From assembly GCF_902833055.1 (NCBI RefSeq), contig NZ_CADFEJ010000003.1, forward strand, positions 434,001 to 498,000: a stretch of 64,000 bases of DNA, read 5' to 3'. The position numbers and the translations under genes were made by a program. The notes beneath the pieces were generated by a model. That model searched no databases, had not been told where the DNA came from, and saw nothing but the letters and a program-made list of their open reading frames with translations. The DNA comes from Burkholderia territorii. GTDB lineage: Bacteria > Pseudomonadota > Gammaproteobacteria > Burkholderiales > Burkholderiaceae. Below, piece by piece: positions 19,108-27,783 of this stretch; the first letter of the stretch is position 1; each line of letters begins with the position of its first letter.

Positions 19108-19276
19108 TCATGCCGGCAGGTCTCCTGGCTGACAGGTCGGCGCCGGCTCCCGGCCTTCCCGGTGAAACCAGTGGCACGAGGGGGAGATCGGCTCGCTGTC
19201 TACAGTTGCGGGGGCAGCCACAGCGGCGCGGTGCGCGCCCTGTGTTCCCTCTTCGGCCCCGAAGGGCACCGGCGAA
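19108..19276 (-). promoter_or_regulatory. Cobalamin riboswitch upstream of cobG
   Basis: On the minus strand: GGTGCCC...GGGAACACAGGG at the 5' side, GCTGCCCCCGCAACTGTAGA near 19200-19220, and GTCAGCCAGGAGACCTGCC near 19114-19134. This is the textbook order of a B12 riboswitch, and the B12-box half differs from the GGATACCGG form of the other two in the window. It ends about 10 bases before the first cobG start codon, so control could reach translation initiation. Limits are approximate. Confidence 0.92.
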
Positions 19277-19492
19277 CGAACGGCCGTAGCATACCCGATT
19301 TCACCGGCGCTTCGCGACCGCCGAACGGGCACCGCGGCCGAAGCGCAACGCGGCCGGGCATCGGCGGCCCCGCAGATGAAACGCGTGGAGGAACACGGTA
19401 CCATGCCGACTTTCGCAATGCGGACGGCCGCACCGGCGCTTTCACGGCCGCCGTGCGCCGACTCGATGGAACCGGACGATGGGGAAGGGTGC

Positions 19493-20728
19493 ATGACGGC
19501 GTGGCTGACGGTAGTGGGCATCGGCGACGACGGCTACGCGGGCCTCGGGCGCAGCGCGCGGCGCGCGCTGCTCGAGGCGACGCGGGTCGTCGGCGCGAAG
19601 CGGCACCTCGACATGCTGCCCGCACGGCTGCGGGCCGAACGCGCAGCATGGCCTTCGCCGTTCGACGTGTCGGGCCTGCTCGCGCGGCGCGGTTCGCCCG
19701 TCTGCGTGCTGGCAAGCGGCGACCCGATGCTGTTCGGCGTCGGCGCGACCCTCGTGCGTGAACTATCGCCCGGCGAATGGCGCGTGCTGCCCGCGCCGTC
19801 GTCGCTGTCGCTCGCGGCCGCGCGGCTCGGCTGGGCGTTGCAGGACGTCGGCGCGGTGTCGCTCGTCGGCCGGCCGCTCGCGACGCTCGCGCGTCATCTG
19901 CTGCCGGGCCGGCGCCTGTTCGTGCTGAGCGCCGACGGCCGCACGCCGGCCACGGTCGCCGCCGAACTCGCCGCGCGCGGCTTCGGCCCGACGCGCATCA
20001 GCGTGTTCGAACACCTTGGCGGCCCGCTGGAACGGCGCATCGACGGCCTCGCGCAGGACTGGAACATCGACGAAACCGCCGCGCTCAATCTCGTTGCGCT
20101 CGATTGCCAGGCCGGCCCCGACGCGCCACGCCGCGCACTCACGCCCGGCCTGCCCGACGACGCATACCGCCACGACGGCCAGCTCACCAAGCGCGACATG
20201 CGCGCGCTGACGCTCGGACGCCTCGCGCCCGCGCCCGGCGAACTGCTGTGGGACGTCGGCGCGGGCAGCGGCTCGATCGGCATCGAGTGGATGCGCGCGC
20301 ATCCGTCATGCCAGGCGATCGCGATCGAATCGCATGCGGAGCGGCAGCGCTTCATCGAGCACAACCGCGACGCGCTCGGCGTGCCGGCGCTGCAACTCGT
20401 CGCGGGGCGCGCGCCCGAGGCGCTCGCCGGGCTCGCGACGCCCGACGCGATCTTCATCGGTGGCGGTGCAACCGCGCCCGGCGTGCTCGACGCGTGCTGG
20501 TCGGCGCTGAAGCCCGGCGGACGGCTCGTCGCGAACGCCGTCACGTTGCAGGGCGAGCTCGCGCTCGCCGCGTGGCGCGACCTGCACGGCGGTACGCTCA
20601 CGCGCGTGTCGCTCGCGCACGCCGAGCCGCTCGGCCGCTTCGACACGTGGCGGCAGCCGCTGCCCGTCACGCTGTACGACGTGCACAAGCCGCATGCCAC
20701 GGCAACCGGCCTCGCGGCCTGCGCATGA
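19493..20728 (+). CDS. cobL: Precorrin-6Y C5,15-methyltransferase (decarboxylating) CobL
   Basis: Bifunctional enzyme that methylates C5 and C15 and removes the C12 acetate carboxyl. The 411-residue protein is a CbiE-CbiT fusion: N-terminal tetrapyrrole methylase ([29 protein letters not shown]) and a C-terminal Rossmann methyltransferase ([18 protein letters not shown] near 255-272). ATG at 19493 has GGGAAGGG upstream; an in-frame ATG at 19403 would add 30 residues of low similarity. It is transcribed away from cobG and its stop overlaps cbiD. Confidence 0.94.
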   Translation: MTAWLTVVGIGDDGYAGLGRSARRALLEATRVVGAKRHLDMLPARLRAERAAWPSPFDVSGLLARRGSPVCVLASGDPMLFGVGATLVRELSPGEWRVLPAPSSLSLAAARLGWALQDVGAVSLVGRPLATLARHLLPGRRLFVLSADGRTPATVAAELAARGFGPTRISVFEHLGGPLERRIDGLAQDWNIDETAALNLVALDCQAGPDAPRRALTPGLPDDAYRHDGQLTKRDMRALTLGRLAPAPGELLWDVGAGSGSIGIEWMRAHPSCQAIAIESHAERQRFIEHNRDALGVPALQLVAGRAPEALAGLATPDAIFIGGGATAPGVLDACWSALKPGGRLVANAVTLQGELALAAWRDLHGGTLTRVSLAHAEPLGRFDTWRQPLPVTLYDVHKPHATATGLAACA

Positions 20729-21816
20729 TGCGAGACGAAACGCCCGAACAACCTGCACCGCTGCGCTTCGGCTATACGACCGGCAGCTGCGCGACCGCGA
20801 CGTCGCTTGCGGCCGCGCGCCTGCTGCTCGCGGGCGTCGCGGCCGACGCGGTCGAGATCGTGCTGCCGAAGGGACAGCGCGTGATGATGCGGCTCGCGTT
20901 CTGCCGGACGACGGCTAACGGCGCGGAAGCCGGCACGATCAAGGATGCCGGCGACGATCCGGACGTCACGCACGGCGCGCTCGTCTTTGCGCGCGTGGCG
21001 CTCGCGGATATGCCCGGCGTGCGCTTTCACGCGGGGCCCGGTGTCGGCACCGTCACGCGCGCCGGACTCACGCTGCCGGTCGGCGAACCGGCGATCAATC
21101 CGGTGCCGCGCCAGATGATGACCACGCACCTCGACGCGCTCGCGGCCGAATTCGGCTACGCGGGCGGCTTCGACGTGACGATCGGCGTCGAAGGCGGCGA
21201 GGCGCTCGCGTTGAAGACGATGAACCCGCGTCTGGGCATCGTCGGCGGATTGTCGATCCTCGGCACGACCGGCATCGTGCGGCCGTTCTCGTGCTCGGCG
21301 TACATCGCGTCGATCCACCAGGGCATCGACGTCGCGCGCGCGAACGGGATTTCGCACATCGCCGCATGCACCGGCAACGCGAGCGAGGATGCGATGCGCG
21401 CGCACTACGGCCTGCCCGACATGGCGCTGATCGAAATGGGCGATTTCGCCGGTGCGGTGCTCAAGCATCTGCGCCGCGCGCCGGTCGCCCGCCTGTCGAT
21501 GTGCGGCGGCTTCGGCAAGCTCAGCAAGCTCGCGGCAGGCCATCTCGACCTGCACAGCCGCCATTCGAGCATCGACCTGCCGCTGCTTGCGCAGTGGGCG
21601 GCCGAGGCGGGCGCGAGCGCGGCGCTGCAGGCCGCGATGCGCGCGGCGAATACCAGCCAGGAAGCGCTGAAGCTCGCGCAGCACGACCGCGTGCCGCTTG
21701 GCGACATCGTCTGCACGCATGCGCTGCGCGTCGCGCGCGACATCGTACCGTCGTCGGTCGCGGTCGAAATGTTCGCGATCGACCGGCAGGGCGGCTTCGT
21801 CGGGAGCGCACGATGA
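20725..21816 (+). CDS. cbiD: Cobalt-precorrin-5B (C1)-methyltransferase CbiD
   Basis: C1-methyltransferase of the type found in anaerobic-route operons, 363 residues. It has the CbiD N-terminus [20 protein letters not shown], then [19 protein letters not shown] near 113-131 and [20 protein letters not shown] near 258-277. Here it occupies the place of CobF next to aerobic CobG, so it probably works on a cobalt-free precorrin (inference). It overlaps cobL by 4 bases and cobK by 4 bases. Confidence 0.94.
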   Translation: MMRDETPEQPAPLRFGYTTGSCATATSLAAARLLLAGVAADAVEIVLPKGQRVMMRLAFCRTTANGAEAGTIKDAGDDPDVTHGALVFARVALADMPGVRFHAGPGVGTVTRAGLTLPVGEPAINPVPRQMMTTHLDALAAEFGYAGGFDVTIGVEGGEALALKTMNPRLGIVGGLSILGTTGIVRPFSCSAYIASIHQGIDVARANGISHIAACTGNASEDAMRAHYGLPDMALIEMGDFAGAVLKHLRRAPVARLSMCGGFGKLSKLAAGHLDLHSRHSSIDLPLLAQWAAEAGASAALQAAMRAANTSQEALKLAQHDRVPLGDIVCTHALRVARDIVPSSVAVEMFAIDRQGGFVGSAR

Positions 21817-22544
21817 GCGCGCGCATCCTGCTGCTTGGCGGCACCGCAGACGCGCTGAAGATCGCACGCACGCTCGGTCCTCGGCACGTCTACAGCCTCG
21901 CGGGCCTCGGCAAGGTGCCCGACGACTTGCGCTGCGAAGTGCGCGTCGGAGGCTTCGGCGGAGCGGCGGGGCTCGCCGCGTATCTGCGTGGCGCCGGCAT
22001 CGGCCTCGTGATCGATGCGACACATCCGTATGCCGCGCGAATCAGCGCGAATGCGGCGGCCGCCGCGCGCGACGCGGGCGTGCCGCTGTGGGCGCTGCGT
22101 CGCGCGCCGTGGGCGCCGCAGCCCGGCGACGACTGGCGCATGGTCGACGACTGGGCCGGCATCGAGGCCGCGCTCACGCCGTTCCGGCGGCCGCTGTTCA
22201 CGCTCGGCCGCGAACCGCTCGCGCATCTCGACGAGATCCCGCCGCACCAGTTCTGGCTGGTGCGCTGCCTCGACGCGCATCCCGGCAACGCGCGCGCGCA
22301 GATCATCGCCGCGCGCGGGCCGTTCACGCCCGACGGCGAGCGCGCACTGTTCGCGCTTGCCGGCATCGACGTCGTCGTCAGCAAGAACAGCGGCGGCGCC
22401 GCGACCGAGGCAAAGCTCGACGTCGCGCGTGAACGCAGGCTGCCGGTCGTGATGCTGCGCCGGCCGACGTTGCCCGACGTCGATCGCGCGTTCGATTCGA
22501 CCGCCGCGCTGCTCGATGCGCTCGACCCGGCCGCGCGCGCGTGA
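21813..22544 (+). CDS. cobK: Precorrin-6A reductase CobK
   Basis: NAD(P)H-dependent reductase that gives precorrin-6B, 243 residues. It starts with the dinucleotide-binding [15 protein letters not shown], contains [17 protein letters not shown] near 71-87, and ends with [19 protein letters not shown] near 187-205, all typical of CobK/CbiJ. It overlaps the cbiD stop by 4 bases. Confidence 0.94.
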   Translation: MSARILLLGGTADALKIARTLGPRHVYSLAGLGKVPDDLRCEVRVGGFGGAAGLAAYLRGAGIGLVIDATHPYAARISANAAAAARDAGVPLWALRRAPWAPQPGDDWRMVDDWAGIEAALTPFRRPLFTLGREPLAHLDEIPPHQFWLVRCLDAHPGNARAQIIAARGPFTPDGERALFALAGIDVVVSKNSGGAATEAKLDVARERRLPVVMLRRPTLPDVDRAFDSTAALLDALDPAARA

Positions 22545-22587
22545 TGGCGCACGAGCCGCTGCCCCATGAATTGACGGAGATTTTTCG

Positions 22588-23316
22588 ATGACGGTGTATT
22601 TCATCGGCGCGGGCCCCGGCGACCCCGAGCTGATCACGGTGAAGGGCCAGCGTCTCGTGCGCACGTGCCCGGTGATCCTGTACGCGGGTTCGCTCGTGCC
22701 GCCGGCCGTGCTCGACGGCCATCGCGCGGAGCAGGTCGTCAACACGGCCGAGCTCGACCTCGACGCGATCGTCGCGCTGCTCGCCGATGCGCATGCGAAA
22801 GGCCAGGACGTCGCGCGCGTGCATTCGGGCGATCCGTCGCTGTACGGCGCGATCGGCGAACAGATTCGCCGGCTGAAAGCCCTCGGGATTCCCTATGAAA
22901 TCGTGCCGGGGGTGACTGCCACGGCTGCTTGCGCGGCAACGCTCGGCGTCGAGCTGACGCTGCCCGGTGTCGCGCAGACGGTGATCCTCACGCGCTTCGC
23001 CGGCAAGACGACCATGCCGGAAGGCGAAGCGCTCGGCGCGCTGGCCGCGCATCGCGCAACGCTCGCGATCCATCTTGGCGTGCGGCATCTCGCGAGGATC
23101 GTCGACGAAGTGCTGCCGCACTACGGGGCCGCCTGCCCGGTCGCGGTGATCTACCGTGCCAGCTGGCCCGACGAGGAACGCGTGACCGGCACGCTGGCCG
23201 ACATCGTCGACAAGGTGCAGGGCACGCGGATCGAGCGCACCGCGCTGATCCTGATCGGCCGCGTGCTCGATGCAGAAGGATTCGCGGATTCGACGCTGTA
23301 TGCGAGCGGGAGCTGA
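22588..23316 (+). CDS. cobM: Precorrin-4 C11-methyltransferase CobM
   Basis: SAM-dependent methylase that acts after ring contraction, 242 residues. Signatures: VYFIGAGPGDPELITVKGQR at the N-terminus, VHSGDPSLYGAIGEQ near 78-92 and VPGVTATAACAATLGVEL near 107-124. It is 43 bases after cobK and last in the rightward cobL-cbiD-cobK-cobM run. No strong terminator is visible in the 214-base convergent gap to 23531. Confidence 0.95.
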   Translation: MTVYFIGAGPGDPELITVKGQRLVRTCPVILYAGSLVPPAVLDGHRAEQVVNTAELDLDAIVALLADAHAKGQDVARVHSGDPSLYGAIGEQIRRLKALGIPYEIVPGVTATAACAATLGVELTLPGVAQTVILTRFAGKTTMPEGEALGALAAHRATLAIHLGVRHLARIVDEVLPHYGAACPVAVIYRASWPDEERVTGTLADIVDKVQGTRIERTALILIGRVLDAEGFADSTLYASGS

Positions 23317-23530
23317 GCGCGCGTACACGGAAAACGCAGTGCACGTGGCGTTTCGAGGCCTTGCCTGGGACGACGGATGTTGTCGTGAGCCGACCAGCCC
23401 GCCGGGCAACACCGTTGGCCGAACGGCTCCAACCGTGACATCGAGCGTGACCGGGCAGCGCCGGAGCGCCACGCGCCAGCCACGCCCAGATCAACGCCTC
23501 GCCGCCTTTACGCACCGCGTCTGACCGGCT

Positions 23531-24715
23531 CTACGCGCGCGCCACGCGCCGCGCAAACCGCGGCGCGAATCCCGCCGCCAGCACGAACAGCACGACGCAC
23601 AGGCAGGCCATCGCGACCCACGCGGGCGACAGATCCGCCAGGCGCTGGCGCACGATGCCCGCCGCGAACGGAAACAGCCCCGCGATCAGATAGCCGATGC
23701 CTTGCACGAACCCCGTCAACGACGCCGCTTCGGCCGGCGTCGCCGCATGGTCGACCGTGACGATCAGCGACAACGGAAACAGCGCGCCAATACCGGCCCC
23801 CAGCAGCAGCGCGGCCGGCAGCGCCAGAGCCTGCGGCGCGGCCAGCATCACCAGCAGCCCCGCGAGCAGCGACGCGATCGCCGCGTGCAGCGCCGGCCGG
23901 CGATCGGGCAGGCGGTCGATCGTCGCCGAGACCGCCAGCCCCGCGACGACTTCGGCAAGCGTCACGCCGCCGAGCAAGCCGCCGGCCGCGGTCGGCGACC
24001 AGCCGAGCCGCATGTAGTACGGCGGCAACCATGCCAGCACGAGGGTGTAGGCGCCCGTCGCGATCCCGAAGAACATCGCGAGCCGCCACGCGCGCGGCGA
24101 GCGCGAAGGCCGCGCCTGCACCGTCGAGCCCGACGTCGGTCCGGACGTCAACGGGTCGCCGCCACGGCTCGCCAGCGGCCACGCGAGCGCCGCGAGCGCG
24201 GCCGGCAGCGCCCAGCCCGCGAGCGCGACCAGCCAGCCCCAGCGGGCCGCGGCGAACGGCGCAACGACACTCGCGAGCACCGCACCGCCCATGATCGCCG
24301 TCGAATAGACGCCCATCGCGCCGCCGATCCGCGTCGCGAAATGCGCCTTCACGAAGCCCGGCAGCAACGCCTGCACCATCGCGATCCCGACGCCCGCGCA
24401 GCAGGCGCTCGCGAGCAGCAGCCACGCGTGCCGCGCGCCGATGCGCGACGCGCAGGCCAAGCCGATCAGCGCGACGCCGAGCCACACGCCGCCCGCGATG
24501 CCCGTCATCCGTTGCAGTCGCCGCGCGTTCAGCGCGCCCAAGCCCATCAGCAGGATCGGGATCGTGGTCAGCAGGCTCGCCGCGCCGTCGCCGATGCCGG
24601 TCGCGCGCTGGATCATGTCGAGCAGCGGACCGATCGCGGCCAGCGCCGGCCGCAGGTTCAGTCCGACCAGCACGATGGCGGCAAGCCGCCACCCGGGGGA
24701 AGTGAAGCGATTCAT
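23531..24715 (-). CDS. MFS transporter, CynX/NimT family
   Basis: Inner-membrane carrier of the major facilitator superfamily with about 12 hydrophobic segments, 394 residues. The N-terminal LVGLNLRPALAAIGPLLDMI matches the CynX/NimT group, which includes cyanate and 2-nitroimidazole transporters; the substrate here is unknown. ATG at 24715 is preferred to the longer frame from 24745 because the first helix then starts at once. It is transcribed away from a marR gene across twin palindromes, so the regulator very probably controls it. Confidence 0.88.
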   Translation of the reverse strand: MNRFTSPGWRLAAIVLVGLNLRPALAAIGPLLDMIQRATGIGDGAASLLTTIPILLMGLGALNARRLQRMTGIAGGVWLGVALIGLACASRIGARHAWLLLASACCAGVGIAMVQALLPGFVKAHFATRIGGAMGVYSTAIMGGAVLASVVAPFAAARWGWLVALAGWALPAALAALAWPLASRGGDPLTSGPTSGSTVQARPSRSPRAWRLAMFFGIATGAYTLVLAWLPPYYMRLGWSPTAAGGLLGGVTLAEVVAGLAVSATIDRLPDRRPALHAAIASLLAGLLVMLAAPQALALPAALLLGAGIGALFPLSLIVTVDHAATPAEAASLTGFVQGIGYLIAGLFPFAAGIVRQRLADLSPAWVAMACLCVVLFVLAAGFAPRFARRVARA

Positions 24716-24779
24716 GGAACGGCCCTCGGTATCGGTGCGCGGCACCTCCGTCGGGGGTGGCGCGCGTTTTCATGTAAAG

Positions 24780-24825
24780 TATCTCGACATCAAGATAAAT
24801 GCTGATTTATCTCGACGTCAAGATA
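24780..24825. promoter_or_regulatory. Two MarR-type operators between the MFS and marR genes
   Basis: Two near-identical 18-base palindromes, TATCTCGACATCAAGATA (24780-24797) and TATCTCGACGTCAAGATA (24808-24825), lie 28 bases apart centre to centre. Each has perfect TATCT/AGATA arms around a GACxTC core, the pattern of a MarR-family dimer site. The second ends 22 bases before the marR ATG, so binding should repress both divergent genes. Confidence 0.8.
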
Positions 24826-24847
24826 ACTGGTGAACCGAGGAGGGTTA

Positions 24848-25360
24848 ATGGATCGAGCCGCGCATGCGTTCGCGCAATGGCGCGTCGAGCGTCCGGATCT
24901 GGATGCGTCGTCGATGCTCGTGATGGGCCGGCTGCAGGAGGCCGCGCTGGTGATCGCACGCGACGGTCTCAATCCGTTGTTCGCGCGCTACGGGATGCAG
25001 CCGGGCGAATTCGACGTGCTGGCGACGCTGCGGCGCAGCGGCACGCCGTTCGCGCTGACGCCGACCGCGCTGTACGACGCGCTGATGATGTCGTCGGGCG
25101 GGATGACCGCGCGCATCGACCGGCTGCAGAAGGCCGGGTGGGTCGAGCGCCGGCCGAACCCGGCCGACGGCCGCGGCACGCTCGTCGCGTTGACCGACGC
25201 CGGCCGCGCGCTGATCGACGAGGCGGTGGTCGCGCACGTCGACAATCAGCGCGCGATGCTGGCCGCGCTGTCGGACGACGAGCAGGCGCAACTTTCGGCG
25301 TTGCTGGAAAAGCTGCTGGCGGGGTTGGGCAAAGCGGCATCGGCGCCGGCCGACAAATAG
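24848..25360 (+). CDS. MarR-family transcriptional regulator
   Basis: Winged-helix dimeric repressor, 170 residues, probably sensing a small aromatic or toxic ligand. The DNA-binding part is LTPTALYDALMMSSGGMTARIDRLQKAGWVERRPNPADGRG (about residues 68-108; the DGRG wing is typical). ATG at 24848 has GAGGAGGG just upstream, better than an in-frame GTG at 24830. Its own operators lie in the leader, so it is likely autoregulated and controls the divergent MFS gene. Confidence 0.92.
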   Translation: MDRAAHAFAQWRVERPDLDASSMLVMGRLQEAALVIARDGLNPLFARYGMQPGEFDVLATLRRSGTPFALTPTALYDALMMSSGGMTARIDRLQKAGWVERRPNPADGRGTLVALTDAGRALIDEAVVAHVDNQRAMLAALSDDEQAQLSALLEKLLAGLGKAASAPADK

Positions 25361-25431
25361 CGACGCCGAATCGTCACGTCGAACGAACGCGACGAACAAG
25401 AAACGAACCGCCTGAAGGAAGCGGGAGAATC

Positions 25432-25454
25432 GCCCGCCGCTCAACGCGGCGGGC
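25432..25454. terminator. Hairpin between convergent marR and GST genes
   Basis: 25432-25440 pairs perfectly with 25446-25454 (9 bp, all G/C, 5-base loop), with a second GC-rich repeat just downstream. There is no T-tract. Its place between two converging genes supports a terminator role. Confidence 0.45.
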
Positions 25455-25483
25455 CGGGCAGCGGGCGCCCCCGCGCCCGCGTC

Positions 25484-26188
25484 TCAGTCGCGTGCCGGGA
25501 TGTTGAGCCCGCGCGCGACAGCCGGACGCGCGACGAACGCGTCGAGCGCGCGCGCGACATGCTTGAATTCGCCGAAGCCGACCAGGTCGCCCGCTTCATA
25601 GAAGCCGACGAGGTTGCGCACCCACGGGAAGATCGCGATGTCGGCGATCGTGTACGTGTCGCCCATCATCCACGTGCGATTCGCGAGATGCGCGTCGAGC
25701 ACGGCGAGCAGGCGCTTCGATTCCGCAACGTAGCGGTCGCGCGGACGCTTGTCCTCGTAATCGCGGCCCGCGAACTTGTGGAAGAAGCCGACCTGGCCGA
25801 ACATCGGCCCGATGCCGCCCATCTGGAACATCACCCACTGGATCGTCTCGTAGCGGCCGGCGGGATCCTTCGGAATCAGCTGGCCCGTCTTGTCCGCGAG
25901 ATAGATCAGGATCGCGCCGGATTCGAACAGCGGCAGCGGCCGGCCGTCGGGGCCGTTCGGATCGATGATCGCCGGGATCTTGTTGTTCGGGTTCAGCGAC
26001 AGGAATTCGGGCGACAGCTGGTCATTGGTGTCGAAGCGCACGAGGTGCGGCTCGTACGGCAGGCCGGTTTCCTCGAGCATGATCGATACCTTGACGCCGT
26101 TGGGCGTCGGCAGCGAGTACAACTGCAGACGGTCGGGATGCCGGGCAGGCCATTTTTTCGTGATCGGGAAGGCGGACAGATCGGGCAT
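25484..26188 (-). CDS. Glutathione S-transferase, YfcG/YghU-like (Nu class)
   Basis: Cytosolic thioredoxin-fold enzyme acting with glutathione, 234 residues. The N-terminal domain has LYSLPTPNGVKVSIMLEETGL (residues 22-42; the TPNG-V motif is that of YfcG/YghU disulfide reductases) and PLFESGAILIYLADKTG (ES contact with glutathione, near 86-102). The C-terminal helical domain holds MMGDTYTIADIAIFPWVRN. ATG at 26188 is chosen over a longer frame because it fits the family. Confidence 0.9.
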   Translation of the reverse strand: MPDLSAFPITKKWPARHPDRLQLYSLPTPNGVKVSIMLEETGLPYEPHLVRFDTNDQLSPEFLSLNPNNKIPAIIDPNGPDGRPLPLFESGAILIYLADKTGQLIPKDPAGRYETIQWVMFQMGGIGPMFGQVGFFHKFAGRDYEDKRPRDRYVAESKRLLAVLDAHLANRTWMMGDTYTIADIAIFPWVRNLVGFYEAGDLVGFGEFKHVARALDAFVARPAVARGLNIPARD

Positions 26189-26411
26189 GGAGGTTCGCTC
26201 GTCAATGTGGAGGATCCGCGCTCCGTCGTCCTGCCGCGCGTCGCCCGACGCCGCCGACACCGCGGCAGGAACGGGACGAACACGTCGACAGGCGCGCGGA
26301 GCGCACCGAAAACGCCCACTGTAGCCGATCCCCGCAATCGCTGCAGACGGCGGCCGCGCGCCGTGCCCGCGTGCCGCCGCGCGCCCGCTGCGTCGCTGCG
26401 TCGCCGTGTCG

Positions 26412-27536
26412 TCAGAAGTTGTGCCGCAGCCCGAGCATCGCGGCGGTCGTGCCGACGCCGGGCGCGACCGGCTGCCCGTACACGAGCATCTGGTCCATCG
26501 TGCCGCGGTTGTTCACGTGGCCGACCTGCGCATACACCATCGTCCGCTTCGACAGACTGTAGTCGGCGGTGAGGACGACGGCCGTCGACCGGTTCTCGGC
26601 GCGGTTGCGGTCCTTCAGGTAGTACACGGCCGACGCGACCTGCAGCGCCGGCGTGAAGCGATAGCCGATGCCGGCCGACAGCATGTCGAGGTTCACCTTG
26701 TCCGCATGCGACGGATTGCGGCCGTTGCCGTACGACGCCGACACCGAGAAGTCGCGGATCGTGTATTTCGCGCCGACGTACACGAAGCGGTTGTTGTCGA
26801 CGCCGGTCGGCGCGACACCCGGCGCCGGGTTCGTATCGTGGCCGTTGTAGTAGACGGCCGACGCATTGAGCCCGTAGTTCGAATACCGCAGCACGACCGA
26901 CTCGCGCGTGCCGCCCTGGAACTGCCCGGCGACGCCGCCGGGCGCGTATTCGAGCGCGATCGACGCGCCCGCGAACGTCGGCGACTGATAGACGAGCGCG
27001 TTGCTGTCGTACAGCGCGCCGATCGCGCCGTTGGTGCTCGTGCCCGGCCAGCCGGCCGCGGTGTTCAGGCCGAGCCAAGCGGTCAGCACGCTGCCGAAGA
27101 ACTGCGCGTTGCGCACGTCGGTGTCGGCCATCGCATAGATCATCGGCACGATCTGGCGGCCGGCCGTGAACGTGCCGAACGGACCCGACACGCCGAGCGA
27201 CGCGACCTGGTTGAAGATCGCGGCAGCGCCCGGCGTGTCGCTTAATTGCATCTTGCCGGTGCCGCTGTCGAACGAACCCTGCAGCTTGAAGTTGACCTTG
27301 TAGCCGCCGCCCAGGTCCTCGCTGCCCTTGATGCCCCAGAAGCTCGAATAGATGCCGCCGTCCTTCATCCGGAACACCTTGCCGGTGTTCGGCGCGCTCG
27401 GGCTGAACGATGCAGCCGACGTGCTCTGGTACAACAGGCCCGTATCGACCACGCCGTACAGCGTGACGGAGGATTGCGCGTGCGCGAGCGCCGAACAGCC
27501 GGCAAGCGCCGCGAGCGCGGCCAGTTTCGTCTTCAT
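26412..27536 (-). CDS. General porin, Burkholderia OmpC-type
   Basis: Outer-membrane trimeric beta-barrel porin for small hydrophilic solutes, 374 residues. It has a signal peptide (MKTKLAALAALAGCSALAHA), the mature start QSSVTLYGVVDTGLLYQ, alternating amphipathic strands, and ends GLRHNF with the terminal Phe required for assembly. ATG at 27536 was chosen; an upstream frame adds ten non-signal residues. The 247-base gap upstream (27537-27783) holds G/C runs and no gene. Confidence 0.93.
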   Translation of the reverse strand: MKTKLAALAALAGCSALAHAQSSVTLYGVVDTGLLYQSTSAASFSPSAPNTGKVFRMKDGGIYSSFWGIKGSEDLGGGYKVNFKLQGSFDSGTGKMQLSDTPGAAAIFNQVASLGVSGPFGTFTAGRQIVPMIYAMADTDVRNAQFFGSVLTAWLGLNTAAGWPGTSTNGAIGALYDSNALVYQSPTFAGASIALEYAPGGVAGQFQGGTRESVVLRYSNYGLNASAVYYNGHDTNPAPGVAPTGVDNNRFVYVGAKYTIRDFSVSASYGNGRNPSHADKVNLDMLSAGIGYRFTPALQVASAVYYLKDRNRAENRSTAVVLTADYSLSKRTMVYAQVGHVNNRGTMDQMLVYGQPVAPGVGTTAAMLGLRHNF

Positions 27537-27783
27537 CGAAGTCTCCAGGATCGTAATGGACCGCACGGGATCGAGCCCGGGCGGGTGAAGCGGGGGAAGC
27601 AGCGGGCAGGCAGGAAGGCGCGATGCGACGCCGGGGCGAGCCGTGCGGAAAGGTTACGCAACGGCGCGCGGCCGCTCCCCCCCAAGCGCGGGGGGCAGGG
27701 TTGCGGAGAATCGATCGGGGAGCGAAGACGAGGTCGACTTCAACGGCCGGCGTAACGCCGCTACCGATGCGCGCAGACAGCGG

